DNA of 64,000 nt from Chitinophaga ginsengisegetis (GCF_900168065.1 NZ_FUZZ01000001.1:1674001-1738000); one strand, 5' to 3'; counted from the stretch's first letter, positions 8,358-18,165 are shown. Numbers and translations: made by a program. Notes: a model not told the origin generated them from the letters alone.

Positions 8358-8451
8358 AGTGTAAACTTTTTGGTTAAGTAGTAAGCCATTAATTTTGTGT
8401 GACAAAAATAAAATTTTCCCGGTTTAATTAGGTCATTATTTATATAGTTTC

Positions 8452-9450
8452 ATGAACATAGCAGAAAAAGAAGCCGCATTGGTGCGCCTGGGGCAGTATC
8501 TGGCGGATAAGAGCCCGGAATTGGAAGCAGTAAAAGAACGCGCATATATTGCCAATGGTTGGTTTATTCCCCCTTTTATAGACAATGCACTGGATAATAT
8601 CTCCCGCTATTTCCTCTCCCCTGCCCCTTTACAACAGTGGTTGCAGGGATACCCCAAAGTTACGGAAGAACGGACACCTAAAAACGTGGGGATCGTTTCT
8701 GCCGGAAATATTCCCCTGGTAGGCTTCCACGACTGGCTTTGCGGGTTCATCAGCGGCCACCGGGTAAAAATGAAACTTTCCGGGAAAGATGAAATCCTGA
8801 TGAAACATATCCTGGAAAAGATCGGTGAATGGTATCCGGACCAGGCCAATCAAACGGAAATACAGGACATGCTGAAAAACTGCGACGCCTATATTGCCAC
8901 CGGCAGCAATAACTCCGCCCGGTATTTCCACTACTATTTTGCCAAATACCCACACATTATCCGTCATAACCGTACTTCCGCCGCCATCCTTACCGGTAAG
9001 GAAACGCCGGAAGAACTGGCTGCCCTGGCCGATGATGTGATGCTGTACTTCGGCCTCGGATGCAGGAACGTTACCAAGATATATGTACCGCTGAACTACG
9101 ACTTTGCCCCCCTGCTGAAAGCGCTGGAAAAGTATAGCCACCTCGCCGATCATCACAAATACAAAAACAACTACGATTATAACCTGGCCCTGTTGCTGTT
9201 AAACAGCAGTCCCTATATGACTAACGGCAGTATCCTGCTGCAGGAAAATACCGGCCTGTTTTCTCCCATCAGTGTTTTACACTATAGTTATTATGTAGAT
9301 ATGGCCCAGCTGCAACAGGAGCTTTCCGGGGAAGACGCCGTGCAATGCCTGGTGGGACAACAGTTCACGCCGTTCGGCTATGCCCAGCAACCATCGCTTA
9401 CTGATTACGCAGACGGTGTAGATACCATGAAGTTCCTGCTGGAGTTATAA
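8452..9450 (+). CDS. LuxC-like acyl-CoA reductase
   Basis: The 332-residue protein resembles the LuxC-type acyl-CoA reductase family in a form typical of Bacteroidota. Landmarks are NVGIVSAGNIPLVGFHDWLCGFISG (residues 78-102), the nucleotide-binding GSNNSA (151-156), and FGLGCRNVTKIYVP with candidate catalytic Cys204. Family members reduce acyl-CoA or acyl-ACP to an aldehyde with NADPH through a thioester on the Cys. It is shorter than Vibrio LuxC (about 480 residues), consistent with a stand-alone branch. It is monocistronic here and divergent from a ferredoxin gene, which might supply electrons or simply share a promoter region. The natural substrate is unknown. Confidence 0.85.
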   Translation: MNIAEKEAALVRLGQYLADKSPELEAVKERAYIANGWFIPPFIDNALDNISRYFLSPAPLQQWLQGYPKVTEERTPKNVGIVSAGNIPLVGFHDWLCGFISGHRVKMKLSGKDEILMKHILEKIGEWYPDQANQTEIQDMLKNCDAYIATGSNNSARYFHYYFAKYPHIIRHNRTSAAILTGKETPEELAALADDVMLYFGLGCRNVTKIYVPLNYDFAPLLKALEKYSHLADHHKYKNNYDYNLALLLLNSSPYMTNGSILLQENTGLFSPISVLHYSYYVDMAQLQQELSGEDAVQCLVGQQFTPFGYAQQPSLTDYADGVDTMKFLLEL

Positions 9451-9587
9451 GAAGGGAGGGCGCTCCCCTCCTAACAATTTGTCGCAATTACTTGTTATAT
9501 TGACAGGCGGGCTGCCATGCCTGTCAGTGGGGTATTAAGCAGTGTTTAACGATTGATATAAAAATGTGTTAAAGTAAATCACCCCTG

Positions 9588-9619
9588 TTGCGTTTGATTC
9601 ATGACGCGAATTAAATTTG
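9588..9619 (+). promoter_or_regulatory. Putative Bacteroidota promoter of htrA
   Basis: TAAATTTG at 9612-9619 matches the -7 consensus TAnnTTTG. A TTG at 9588-9590 sits 21 bases upstream as a weak -33 element. The transcript would carry a leader of about 60 bases before the protease start. Confidence 0.45.
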
Positions 9620-9686
9620 TAGTCAGGGCATGTAAATTGATCATATCCCGGCGTTATTATTAATTATCACGCAAACACACTATAAT

Positions 9687-11261
9687 ATGAAATTCAAGCA
9701 AATTGTTACGACTGTTCTTATCAGTGCTGTAACGGCAGCTGCCTCCATATTTGTGTATGGCAAATATATCCAGCCGAAGCAGCCGATTGTTTTCCAGAAT
9801 GGTACTGAAATTCCCGTAAACTATGCGCGCTACATGCCGGGTACGGAAGGGAATGCGAATGCCACCCCACCTTCCGACTTTACCACCGCGGCCAAGGCAG
9901 CAGTGCCGGGTGTAGTACATATCAAAACAAAGATCAACCCCAGGCAGGTAACCAATGGCAATAACCTGCAAAGAAGACGCAGCATCCTGCAGGATCTTTT
10001 TGGAGATGATTTTTTTGGAGATGAATTTAACGGTGGCGGAGATGGCCGCAGGTATTACGTTCCAGGCCAGATGGCTTCCGGTTCCGGCGTACTGATCTCT
10101 GCAGATGGTTACATTGTAACCAACAACCACGTAGTTGCAGACGCCGATGAAATCAGCGTTTCCCTCAGCAACGAAAACAAAGTATTCAAAGCAAAAATGA
10201 TAGGAACCGACCCCAGCACGGATCTGGCGGTTATTAAAATTGACGCCAAAGACCTTCCTTACCTGCTGTACGGCAACTCCGACAATGTGGAAATAGGACA
10301 ATGGGTACTGGCGGTAGGTTATCCGCTTAACCTGGATGCTACCGTAACTGCGGGTATCGTGAGTGCCAAATCACGCTCTATCGGTATCAACAGAAGCGGC
10401 GGCAAAGTGAACAGCGCCATCGAATCCTTTATACAAACGGATGCCGCTGTAAACCAGGGTAACAGCGGTGGCGCACTGGTGAACACTGCCGGCGAACTGG
10501 TAGGTATCAACTCTGCGATTGCCTCTCCAACAGGCTCTTATGCAGGTTACTCTTACGCGATCCCGGTAAACCTCATCAAAAAAGTGGTGAACGATATCCT
10601 GAAATATGGTAACGTACAACGGGCTTACCTCGGTGTAAGATATGCGCCTTCCTCCCTCATTGCCAATATGAGCGATGAGCAGTTAAAGGATGCCGGTATC
10701 AAAAGGGATGTAAACGGCGTACAGGTAACAGATGTATTGCCCAACAGCTCTGCTGCGGCTGCAGGCATCCGTACCGGTGATGTGATCACTGCAGTGAACG
10801 GCGTAAAAATCCCTACCACTTCCCAGCTGAGCGAACAGGTGGCGCGCTACAAACCAGGCGATAAGATCAGTTTAAGCTACCTGCGCGACGGTAAAGAAGT
10901 GACCGTGGACAATGTAGTGATGAAGAACCTGAAAGGCAATACGGACCTGGTAAAGGTAACTGCACTGGATCGTTTGGGTGCTGACCTCTCCGAACTTGAT
11001 AAAGACCAGGCTGCCCGTTTGGGTGTGAATGGCGGTGTAATCGTAAATGATATCGGCAACGGTATCCTGAAAAAACAAACCACAATGGCTCCGGGCTTTG
11101 TAATCCTGAAAGCCGGCAATACACAGATCACCTCTGTGGATGAACTCAGCCAGGTGGTGGAAAAACAAAAGAATCTGAAGCTGATAGGTTTCTATCCTGA
11201 AAAAGGCGGAAATATCTATTACTATAATATTGCTACCGGCGCTGGCGCCGAAAACCTCTGA
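9687..11261 (+). CDS. Do/DegQ-like periplasmic serine protease (HtrA)
   Basis: The 524-residue protein is a full-length HtrA protease-chaperone. The N-terminal hydrophobic segment (residues 5-24) is a signal peptide or anchor. The trypsin-like domain has the catalytic triad His148 (TNNHVV), Asp179 (STDLAVIKID) and Ser260 (QGNSGGALVN). Two PDZ domains follow: one at about 315-410 (AYLGVRYAPSSL, then DVLPNSSAAAAGIRTGDVI) and one at about 420-510. A flexible loop rich in Asp, Phe and Gly (DLFGDDFFGDEF) at about 103-120 precedes the protease core, as in DegP's LA loop. It degrades or refolds misfolded envelope proteins in the periplasm. It is a single gene with its own promoter and a strong terminator at 11300-11332. 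Confidence 0.95.
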   Translation: MKFKQIVTTVLISAVTAAASIFVYGKYIQPKQPIVFQNGTEIPVNYARYMPGTEGNANATPPSDFTTAAKAAVPGVVHIKTKINPRQVTNGNNLQRRRSILQDLFGDDFFGDEFNGGGDGRRYYVPGQMASGSGVLISADGYIVTNNHVVADADEISVSLSNENKVFKAKMIGTDPSTDLAVIKIDAKDLPYLLYGNSDNVEIGQWVLAVGYPLNLDATVTAGIVSAKSRSIGINRSGGKVNSAIESFIQTDAAVNQGNSGGALVNTAGELVGINSAIASPTGSYAGYSYAIPVNLIKKVVNDILKYGNVQRAYLGVRYAPSSLIANMSDEQLKDAGIKRDVNGVQVTDVLPNSSAAAAGIRTGDVITAVNGVKIPTTSQLSEQVARYKPGDKISLSYLRDGKEVTVDNVVMKNLKGNTDLVKVTALDRLGADLSELDKDQAARLGVNGGVIVNDIGNGILKKQTTMAPGFVILKAGNTQITSVDELSQVVEKQKNLKLIGFYPEKGGNIYYYNIATGAGAENL

Positions 11262-11299
11262 TCCCCTGAAGTAACTGGGTTTTAGGTCTTAAAAAATAA

Positions 11300-11332
11300 A
11301 AGTCCCGTTTCCGGCTGGCCGGAGCGGGACTT
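11300..11332 (+). terminator. Rho-independent terminator of htrA
   Basis: An AAGTCCCG arm pairs with CGGGACTT, and TCCGG/CCGGA continue the stem toward a small CTGG loop; a T-rich tract follows. It sits about 40 bases after the protease stop. Confidence 0.85.
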
Positions 11333-11478
11333 TTTCATTTAAGTCGTACACGCATTGCCTGAAAAAGCAGGGCATGTAATCAGTCATTCTATGAAAACCT
11401 ATTAGAAAAATAGTATAAGCATATGATAAGTTGGCGGGGCAATCCGTAAACGGGTGGATTGGCTTAGGCAACGCACAA

Positions 11479-11510
11479 AAAAGCCGGTTGAGCGATGGCT
11501 CACCGGCTTT
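11479..11510 (-). terminator. Rho-independent terminator of the LytS/LytTR operon
   Basis: Near-perfect arms AAAGCCGGT and CCGGCTTT continue through TGAGC/GCTCA around a GATG loop. On the minus strand the hairpin is followed by a T run. It is placed 25 bases after the response-regulator stop. Confidence 0.85.
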
Positions 11511-11534
11511 AATAATTAGCGTAAATTAATAATA

Positions 11535-12296
11535 TCAGAGATTGATCACCCCTTTCAGCTGGGTAAAGAACTCATCTTTTTTACGGGAAGAGATTGGAAT
11601 ATTCTTCTGATCGCTCATCACCACGGCTGTTCCCAGTCCTTTAATGATTTTTACGATGTGGTGAATATTGATGAGGAAGGATTTATGCACCCGGTAAAAA
11701 CCTTTATCGGACAGCATTTCCTCATACTCCTTCAGTGACTTGGAGATCAGGTGAGATACGTTATTGATCAACTGGATTTTCGTGTAGCTGTCAAAGGCTT
11801 CACAATAGATAATATCCTTCAGATCGATTACATTATACCCGTCATTCACCGGTATAACGATCTTTGAGAAGGCGTTATCGTTGTTCTTAACGTAGTCTTT
11901 CAGTATGGATGCCAGCTCGTTGAGTCGTCCCTTCTTGCTTTTCTTCACTTTTTCAAGTGCATCTTCCACTTCACTGACCTTGATTGGTTTCAACAGGTAA
12001 TCCAGTGCAGCAAACTTAATTGCCTGCAGTGCATATTCCTGGAAAGCAGTGATAAAAATAACTTCAAAATTCAGCACCGGAAACATTTCCAATAGCTGAA
12101 ATCCATTGTGTGGTGGCATCTCAATGTCAAGAAACAGAACATCAATGGGGTTATTTTTTATCATTTCTGCCGCCTCATTGATATTCTGCGCCTCACCGAC
12201 AACTGTCACATCTTTGCAGTAGTTCTCGAGTATATTGCGTAAAATATGAATGTTGCGGACTTCATCGTCTACAATGGCAGCTTTTATATTACTCAT
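11535..12296 (-). CDS. LytTR-family response regulator
   Basis: The 253-residue protein has an N-terminal receiver domain with the acidic pair at residues 10-11 (VDDE), phospho-acceptor Asp57 (FLDIEMPPHNGF) and the switch Lys in DYLLKPIKV. A C-terminal LytTR DNA-binding domain begins near residue 140 (IVIPVNDGYNVIDLKDIIYCEAFDSYTKI) and ends with YRVHKSFLINIHHI. LytTR regulators bind paired direct repeats upstream of target promoters. The start codon overlaps the stop of the sensor kinase gene as ATGA (12293-12296), so the two are translationally coupled and form a two-component pair of LytS/AlgR type. Target genes cannot be read from the context. Confidence 0.95.
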   Translation of the reverse strand: MSNIKAAIVDDEVRNIHILRNILENYCKDVTVVGEAQNINEAAEMIKNNPIDVLFLDIEMPPHNGFQLLEMFPVLNFEVIFITAFQEYALQAIKFAALDYLLKPIKVSEVEDALEKVKKSKKGRLNELASILKDYVKNNDNAFSKIVIPVNDGYNVIDLKDIIYCEAFDSYTKIQLINNVSHLISKSLKEYEEMLSDKGFYRVHKSFLINIHHIVKIIKGLGTAVVMSDQKNIPISSRKKDEFFTQLKGVINL

Positions 12297-15223
12297 AACA
12301 TCTTAACAATGGGAATCAGTATTTCAACTAAGGTACCTTCCTTATTGCCGAAACCAGATTTAAATTTATCAATAATTTCTAACTTTCCAACACTTCCATT
12401 AAAAGATTTTATAATCTGCAACCGCTCTTTAATCACGCTAAGTGCAGTAGACTCGTGTTTAATGAGTCTTGAACTTTTAATGCTATTCGACTTATCCCAG
12501 CCTATTCCGTCGTCATCTACCGAACAATATAACAAGTCATCCACCATTTCCAGGCGGATTTCCAGGTAACCGCTGATATTTTTAGGCGCCAATCCGTGTT
12601 TAATCGCATTTTCCACTATCGGTTGAATAATCATGGGTGGGATGTAGATGGTATACTCCTTCAAAGCATCTTCCATGATAAAGTGATAGGTAAAGGAATG
12701 GGCAAACCGGATCTTTTCCAACTCCAGGTAACGGGTCAGGAAAGCGATTTCTTCTTCCAGTGATATATACGACTTCCTGGAGTTATTGAGCATCTGCCTC
12801 ATGAGCGTAGCAAAATCTGCCAGGAAGTTCAGCGCCTGCTTCTCTTCTTTCTCCAATATAAGGTGCTGAACGGAATTCAACGAATTAAAAATAAAATGCG
12901 GGTTCATCTGGTTGGTCAGCGCCTTGGCTTCCAGCTCTGCAATACGCCGGTTATACTCCGTTTTACGTTTCTCCGCCTGCTTAATCCGCCGGATGATATA
13001 CCGCAATCCTATCAGCACCACCAGCAGCCCGGCCAGCAGCAGAATACCTCTCGCCCACCATTGCTGGTACCAGCGGGGCAGGATATTCACATCTATACTC
13101 ACCGGTTTTGACCAATCGCTCTTGTATTTCCTGGCCCTTATCATCAGGGTGTAGTTGCCCGGCTGCAGGTCGGGGAACGGAATGATATTAGACATGGTGG
13201 TTACCCAGCCGCTGGTTGTATCTCCCGAAAAATTATACTGGTATTCCACCAGCTCCGGCAAATCAAAAACGATGGTACCAAATTCTGCTTCAAACGAAGC
13301 TTTGCGTTTATAGAGGTGTACAAAATTATTGGAGGCCAGGAACGTGCTGTCGCCATAACGGATGTTATTCAGGTAAATCACCGGCGGCACGGTATCCACC
13401 GGGATATGATCCGCATTGAAGTAACACAGGCCGTTAGAGGTAGCAATGTACAGTATATCGTTATCTGCGTAAACACCTCTGATGTCGTCAGACATCAGGC
13501 CGTCGCTGGAGGTGATATTACGTGTAATCGTTTGCGTTTTTATGTCAATTACGGATACACCGCGGTTTGTGGCTACATACAGCCGGCCAACGCCATCGTA
13601 GTAAAGTTGCTGGCAGATATCGCTGGCGAGGTCATTGGCGGTTGACAGGTGTTTTACCACACTATCGTTTTGCATTACATAAATCCCCCTGTCGCTGGTG
13701 CCAATCCACAGGGAGCCGTCAATCCATTTCAGATCTTTGATGCTCACCTTCCGCAGGGTATCTGCACCGGCAGGCAGCAGTTGCCGTTTGCGGTCTGTAC
13801 AAAAGAACAGGCCATTGTTGGTACCTACATAATAAGCGGAGTCGTTGATGCTGGCTAACGAGGTAACCAGCATATCGAGGTCGCTGATGGCGTAATCATC
13901 CAGCGCTACTACCTGGTTTTTGGCAGCAATCCTGATTTTTCCGCCGGGCGATACATCTACATCTTTCAGCATTTTTACAGCTTTTAAGAGAGATGTTTTC
14001 CGGGACACGGTGTTGAACTTATACAAACCGTTATCCGTGCCGATGAGTACATTATCGGTGGTATACGGGGTAATGGAAAGTACGCTGTTCCGGCCGGAAG
14101 TGGTATCCACTGTGTATTGCCGGATGTTGTTTTCTCCATCCATTGTATTAAGGATGCCGGCATTCTGCCCTATCAGCAACAGGTCATTTTTCTTGTCTTT
14201 GCTGATACTGAAAATAGAATGTGAATAAAGGCCGTTGGTATTATCAAGATAGCTGAAGTAGAAATTCTTATAGGGGATGTTATACACACCGTCACCGAAA
14301 GTGGTGATCCAGATGTTGCCGTCCCTGTCTTTCAGCAGGGAGGTAATGAAATGATTATCCAGCAGCCGGATGACTTTCCGTTCTCCGTTAAAATAACCTT
14401 TGAGGTAGTATAAGGCGCGCTGGGTACCTATCCACAGGTTATCGTTATCAATGCATATGTGGCTGATATCATCTTTAATTCCCCACTCCGCGCCGTTAAA
14501 AAAGCATACCGCATCTTTGGCGGTATAGGAGTACAGCGTGTTCCGGATGATGACGATAGCGCTTTTATTGATCCGGTTGTGCAGTGCAGAGTCATCTAAC
14601 GGGTACGGGGATACGGGGTAAATCTGTTGTTGTGTATTACCCGGATCGTGCAGGCTTTCGAGGTGAAAGGAAGCCTGCAGCGGATGAAAGATACTGTCGT
14701 TCCGCATCAGGAAATACAGGTCTGATCCGGAGGCGCCCAGTTTATCGTAGATTGTTTTTTTGCCGTTGTATTGAACGATGCGGTTGTTGGTATTGAGGAA
14801 CCACATGTAACCGCCCTGCCCTTCAAAGGCATACTGCATGTAGTGACTACGGCTGTTAAAAATGAGGGAAGAATCATTGTCTTCGCTGTGAATCACTGAT
14901 TTCTCATAGAAGGAAGGTTTTCCATTGAGGGTAAAAAACCATACCCGTCCTTTGGAGTCGGCGGCGAGTTTCACCACCTCGTTATCTGTAAGACCGTCTT
15001 TTTTGGCGTAGTTGCGGAATCTTTTACCATCAAATTTGCTGACACCGGTGGGAGTGGCAAACCATATGAAACCGTCTTTATCCTGCACAGCAGCATAAAC
15101 AGTAGCGTTGGCCAGTCCGTCCTTTACATTATAGTTACGGATCATCAGCCCCTGCGCGAGGGTTGTTGTAACAGTGCAAAAGAAGACCAACCCCCATAAC
15201 ATTATAAAACGGTTCAAGGGCAT
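12293..15223 (-). CDS. Beta-propeller sensor histidine kinase (LytS-type)
   Basis: The 976-residue protein has a signal peptide (residues 1-23), then a long periplasmic region of two-component-regulator propeller repeats (GLANATVYAAVQDKDGFIWFATPTG and many similar blades with DGxIWIGT-type motifs). A Y_Y_Y-like domain follows at about 655-720 (DLPELVEYQYNF, then PGNYTLMIRAR). One transmembrane helix (WARGILLLAGLLVVLIGLRY) leads to a coiled segment and a His_kinase domain with phospho-acceptor His near residue 776 (NQMNPHFIFNSLN). The ATPase N-box PPMIIQPIVENAIKHG and the DDGIGW motif complete the kinase. It lacks the fused receiver/AraC module seen in hybrid systems of gut Bacteroides and instead signals to the LytTR regulator encoded immediately downstream. 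The ligand is unknown. A long stem-loop precedes the gene. Confidence 0.94.
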   Translation of the reverse strand: MPLNRFIMLWGLVFFCTVTTTLAQGLMIRNYNVKDGLANATVYAAVQDKDGFIWFATPTGVSKFDGKRFRNYAKKDGLTDNEVVKLAADSKGRVWFFTLNGKPSFYEKSVIHSEDNDSSLIFNSRSHYMQYAFEGQGGYMWFLNTNNRIVQYNGKKTIYDKLGASGSDLYFLMRNDSIFHPLQASFHLESLHDPGNTQQQIYPVSPYPLDDSALHNRINKSAIVIIRNTLYSYTAKDAVCFFNGAEWGIKDDISHICIDNDNLWIGTQRALYYLKGYFNGERKVIRLLDNHFITSLLKDRDGNIWITTFGDGVYNIPYKNFYFSYLDNTNGLYSHSIFSISKDKKNDLLLIGQNAGILNTMDGENNIRQYTVDTTSGRNSVLSITPYTTDNVLIGTDNGLYKFNTVSRKTSLLKAVKMLKDVDVSPGGKIRIAAKNQVVALDDYAISDLDMLVTSLASINDSAYYVGTNNGLFFCTDRKRQLLPAGADTLRKVSIKDLKWIDGSLWIGTSDRGIYVMQNDSVVKHLSTANDLASDICQQLYYDGVGRLYVATNRGVSVIDIKTQTITRNITSSDGLMSDDIRGVYADNDILYIATSNGLCYFNADHIPVDTVPPVIYLNNIRYGDSTFLASNNFVHLYKRKASFEAEFGTIVFDLPELVEYQYNFSGDTTSGWVTTMSNIIPFPDLQPGNYTLMIRARKYKSDWSKPVSIDVNILPRWYQQWWARGILLLAGLLVVLIGLRYIIRRIKQAEKRKTEYNRRIAELEAKALTNQMNPHFIFNSLNSVQHLILEKEEKQALNFLADFATLMRQMLNNSRKSYISLEEEIAFLTRYLELEKIRFAHSFTYHFIMEDALKEYTIYIPPMIIQPIVENAIKHGLAPKNISGYLEIRLEMVDDLLYCSVDDDGIGWDKSNSIKSSRLIKHESTALSVIKERLQIIKSFNGSVGKLEIIDKFKSGFGNKEGTLVEILIPIVKML

Positions 15224-15259
15224 CGGATTTTAATGGTTTATTGCAGGAGTATTACCTGT

Positions 15260-15320
15260 AAGTATTACGAGTTACGGATTTTTAGGGAAACTTCCGCAAA
15301 AATCCGGCCCCGTAATACTT
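15260..15320. promoter_or_regulatory. Nested inverted repeat between proS and sensor kinase
   Basis: Outer arms 15260-15269 and 15311-15320 (AAGTATTACG and its complement) enclose inner arms 15275-15283 and 15298-15306 (CGGATTTTT and its complement), all perfect. The loop is 14 bases. It may terminate proS transcription or act as a leader structure for the sensor kinase operon. No T tract is present on the minus strand after the outer stem. Confidence 0.5.
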
Positions 15321-15337
15321 AATATGAAACATCTTTC

Positions 15338-16813
15338 CTAGTACGCTCTTGCGAAAAGCACCCTTTCTTTGGATGGTTTACCGGTCAGGATACACGTGCC
15401 AGCTTCCTGCGGATTATTGAGCGGGATGCAGCGTATAGTAGCTTTTGTGCGTTCTTTGATCTGTTCTTCCGTTTCGGCGGTACCGTCCCAGTGAGCAGAT
15501 ACAAAGCCGCCTTTTTCGTCCAGCACTTTTTCAAATTCCTCAAAAGTATCTACACTGGTAATATGACTATCGCGGTAAGCTTTTGCTTTATTGAACAGGT
15601 TGAGTTGTATTTCGTCGAGTAGTCCGGCGATGCGGGCAGGTAAACCATCGAGCGACAGGCTCATTTTTTCCCTGGTATCGCGGCGGGTTACTTCGGCCAC
15701 ATTGTTTTCGAGATCCCTTGCGCCGATGGCTATACGAACCGGTACGCCTTTCATTTCGTATTCGGCAAACTTCCAGCCCGGACGGTTATTATCGGAATCA
15801 TCGTATTTCACGCTGATACCGGCGCTTCTCAGTTCCTTAACAATAACATTTACTTTTTCATCCAGTCCGGCTTTCTGATCGGGACCTTTATAAATAGGCA
15901 CAATTACTACCTGGATAGGTGCAATTTTTGGCGGCATTACAAGTCCTTCATCATCGCTGTGTACCATGATGAGTGCGCCGATCAGGCGGGTAGACACGCC
16001 CCAGGAGGTAGCCCACACGTATTCCAGTTTATTTTCTTTATTAGAGAACTGTACATCAAATGCTTTGGCAAAATTTTGTCCGAGGAAGTGGGAGGTACCG
16101 GCCTGTAAGGCTTTACCATCCTGCATCATGGCTTCCACGCAGTAGGTTTCCACGGCGCCGGCAAATCTTTCGCTGGGTGATTTCAGTCCGCGAACCACAG
16201 GCACCGCCATATAGTTTTCTGCGAAATCAGCGTAGATGTTCAGCATCTGTTCTGTTTCTTCGATGGCTTCCTGCGCGGTGGCGTGGGCCGTATGGCCTTC
16301 CTGCCACAGGAATTCCGTGGTACGGAGGAACAGGCGGGTACGCATTTCCCAGCGCACTACGTTCGCCCACTGGTTGATCAGGAGGGGTAAGTCGCGGTAA
16401 GACTGGATCCAGTCTTTATATGTATTCCAGATAATAGTTTCTGAAGTAGGGCGAACGATCAGTTCTTCCGCCAGTTTGGCATCCGGATCAACGATTACGC
16501 CGCCGCCGTTAGGATCATTTTTGAGGCGGTAGTGGGTTACTACGGCGCACTCTTTGGCGAATCCTTCCACGTGCGCGGCTTCTTTACTTAAAAAGCTTTT
16601 AGGGATGAACAGCGGGAAATAGGCGTTCTGGTGACCGGTTTCTTTGAATTTGCGGTCCAATACATCGCGCATGGCTTCCCACAAAGCAAATCCGTATGGT
16701 TTAATTACCATACATCCTTTCACTGCAGAATAATCTGCCAGTCCGCCTTTCAATACCAGGTCGTTATACCACTTTGAATAGTCTTCCGAGCGGGCCGTAA
16801 TCTCTTTACTCAT
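15338..16813 (-). CDS. proS: Prolyl-tRNA synthetase (short, archaeal/eukaryote-type)
   Basis: The 491-residue protein charges tRNA-Pro with proline. Class II motifs are visible: motif 1 region [24 protein letters not shown], motif 2 around [36 protein letters not shown], and motif 3 near [18 protein letters not shown] followed by [28 protein letters not shown]. The anticodon-binding domain begins [11 protein letters not shown]. It lacks the editing insertion of the long bacterial enzyme, and it carries a C-terminal Cys-containing tail ending LFARAY, as in the type 3 (archaeal-like) enzymes common in Bacteroidota. It is a single gene with a good promoter upstream on the minus strand. Confidence 0.96.
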   Translation of the reverse strand: MSKEITARSEDYSKWYNDLVLKGGLADYSAVKGCMVIKPYGFALWEAMRDVLDRKFKETGHQNAYFPLFIPKSFLSKEAAHVEGFAKECAVVTHYRLKNDPNGGGVIVDPDAKLAEELIVRPTSETIIWNTYKDWIQSYRDLPLLINQWANVVRWEMRTRLFLRTTEFLWQEGHTAHATAQEAIEETEQMLNIYADFAENYMAVPVVRGLKSPSERFAGAVETYCVEAMMQDGKALQAGTSHFLGQNFAKAFDVQFSNKENKLEYVWATSWGVSTRLIGALIMVHSDDEGLVMPPKIAPIQVVIVPIYKGPDQKAGLDEKVNVIVKELRSAGISVKYDDSDNNRPGWKFAEYEMKGVPVRIAIGARDLENNVAEVTRRDTREKMSLSLDGLPARIAGLLDEIQLNLFNKAKAYRDSHITSVDTFEEFEKVLDEKGGFVSAHWDGTAETEEQIKERTKATIRCIPLNNPQEAGTCILTGKPSKERVLFARAY

Positions 16814-16875
16814 AAAAATTATACCTTATTTATATACCGTTATTTTTAAGCCAATTCTGGTTAAATTTGTCGAGA

Positions 16876-16905
16876 CAAAATTAAATCCGTCCGCCGGGTG
16901 CCAAA
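16876..16905 (-). promoter_or_regulatory. Bacteroidota-type promoter of proS
   Basis: On the minus strand, TTTG (16905-16902) is followed after 18 bases by TAATTTTG (16883-16876), a good match to TTTG-N19-TAnnTTTG. The leader would be about 60 bases. A 14-base near-palindrome TTTGTC-GA-GACAAA (16866-16879) overlaps the -7 element. Confidence 0.65.
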
Positions 16906-17097
16906 GGCCGGATTGGCTTAGTTTTTGTCCAATTATATTAAGAAGAAAATTCCACAAACATAGATGAAAAACATAACGTTGCAAACACTTATCACAAAAT
17001 AATATAACGTAGCCTGTGTTATTGTAACTTTCTTCCCGTAATATCCGTTTAAAAGAAGTAAATTTACTACACGAATCACGCTTAAAACATATTTCAA

Positions 17098-18111
17098 ATG
17101 AAGCCTATATTATACATTGGACTGGCCGCATCGCTCGCACTGGGAGCGTGTTCCAGTACCTATAAAACGGCTCAGACTCCGGATGATGTATACTATTCTC
17201 CGCGTCAGCAGCAGCGTACCTATGCCTCCAACAATGGTTCGAACGGCAACAGCCGCCAGGATGAAAACGATGCAAACTATGTTGAAGGAACACAGGAAGA
17301 TGGCGGAACCTATGTAACCTACCAGGATGATGATCAGGGTGATTACCAGCGTCGCTTGAACAGATTTGGCAGTGGCAGCAACTATTCCGGTGATTACTGG
17401 GATGGTTACAACGCAGCCTCCAACATGTACCTGAGCAGTGGCTTTGGCATGGGATACGGTAGTGGCTTTGGTTTTGGCTACAGCCCGTACAGCAGCTTTT
17501 ATGGTCCATCCTTCGGTTTGGGTCTTGGATTCGGCTGGGGAATGGGTGGTTACTACAGCCCATGGAGCAGCGGCTTCTATGGCGGATGGGGTTACCCATA
17601 TGTAGGTAGCTACTGGCCTTCTTACTACTACCCCTACTACGGCGGCTACTATGGCCACGGTGGTTACTACGGTGGTGGCGGTTATTACGGACATTATACT
17701 ACACGTCCTTCCAACTCCTATGGTTCCGTAAGAGGCGGTAACGAAAGAGTTCGCAGGGCAGATTATACCAACAGTGGCGGTACAGGCGGCGGCGGTTATA
17801 CCCGTCCTTCCAGAACCGGTACTTTCCAGCCTGCCAATGGCGGTACATCCGGTGGTGAAAGACCACGCCGTGTATTCCAGCAGTCCAGTTCTGAAAGACC
17901 TGTAACCAGACCTGCTTATCAGAACAACAACGGCAGCAGCAACAATGGCGGTGGTTATTCCCGTCCGCAGAGAACAGAATACAGCAGACCTGCTCCTACT
18001 CCGGCTCCAAGTTACACTCCCCCCAGCTCCGGCGGTGGTCGTGTAGGTGGTGGTAATTCCGGTGGTGGCGGCGGTGGTGGCTACAGCCGTCCATCCAGAG
18101 GAGGCCGTTAA
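17098..18111 (+). CDS. Gly/Tyr/Ser-rich lipoprotein
   Basis: The 337-residue protein begins with a lipoprotein signal peptide whose lipobox LGAC puts the lipidated Cys at residue 18. The following stretch up to about residue 105 is polar (QQQRTYASNNGSNGNSRQDEND). Residues about 110-200 are extremely Gly, Tyr, Phe, Trp and Ser rich (GFGMGYGSGFGFGYSPYSS and YYGGYYGHGGYYGGGGYYGH). The C-terminal 130 residues are Gly, Ser, Pro and Arg rich and finish in a poly-Gly run and SRPSRGGR. It is low-complexity and probably largely disordered, perhaps a surface-exposed or matrix-like protein. I know such lipoproteins from Chitinophaga relatives only as hypothetical proteins. A strong terminator follows. 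Confidence 0.85.
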   Translation: MKPILYIGLAASLALGACSSTYKTAQTPDDVYYSPRQQQRTYASNNGSNGNSRQDENDANYVEGTQEDGGTYVTYQDDDQGDYQRRLNRFGSGSNYSGDYWDGYNAASNMYLSSGFGMGYGSGFGFGYSPYSSFYGPSFGLGLGFGWGMGGYYSPWSSGFYGGWGYPYVGSYWPSYYYPYYGGYYGHGGYYGGGGYYGHYTTRPSNSYGSVRGGNERVRRADYTNSGGTGGGGYTRPSRTGTFQPANGGTSGGERPRRVFQQSSSERPVTRPAYQNNNGSSNNGGGYSRPQRTEYSRPAPTPAPSYTPPSSGGGRVGGGNSGGGGGGGYSRPSRGGR

Positions 18112-18131
18112 TTATAAAAATCATTTACAAG

Positions 18132-18165
18132 ATAAGCGTAGCCTAAAAACCTACGCTTATTTTTT
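18132..18165 (+). terminator. Rho-independent terminator of the Gly-rich lipoprotein gene
   Basis: Perfect 10-base arms (ATAAGCGTAG at 18132-18141 and its complement at 18151-18160) with a 9-base loop are followed by a T run. Confidence 0.9.

Noticed and set aside
9451..9480. GGGAGGG/CTCCC hairpin after the acyl-CoA reductase gene as a terminator
   Set aside because: The stem is short and has no T tract; I could not support it.
12293..15223. Hybrid two-component system (as in Bacteroides polysaccharide loci)
   Set aside because: The protein ends after the ATPase domain without a receiver or AraC domain; a separate LytTR regulator follows.
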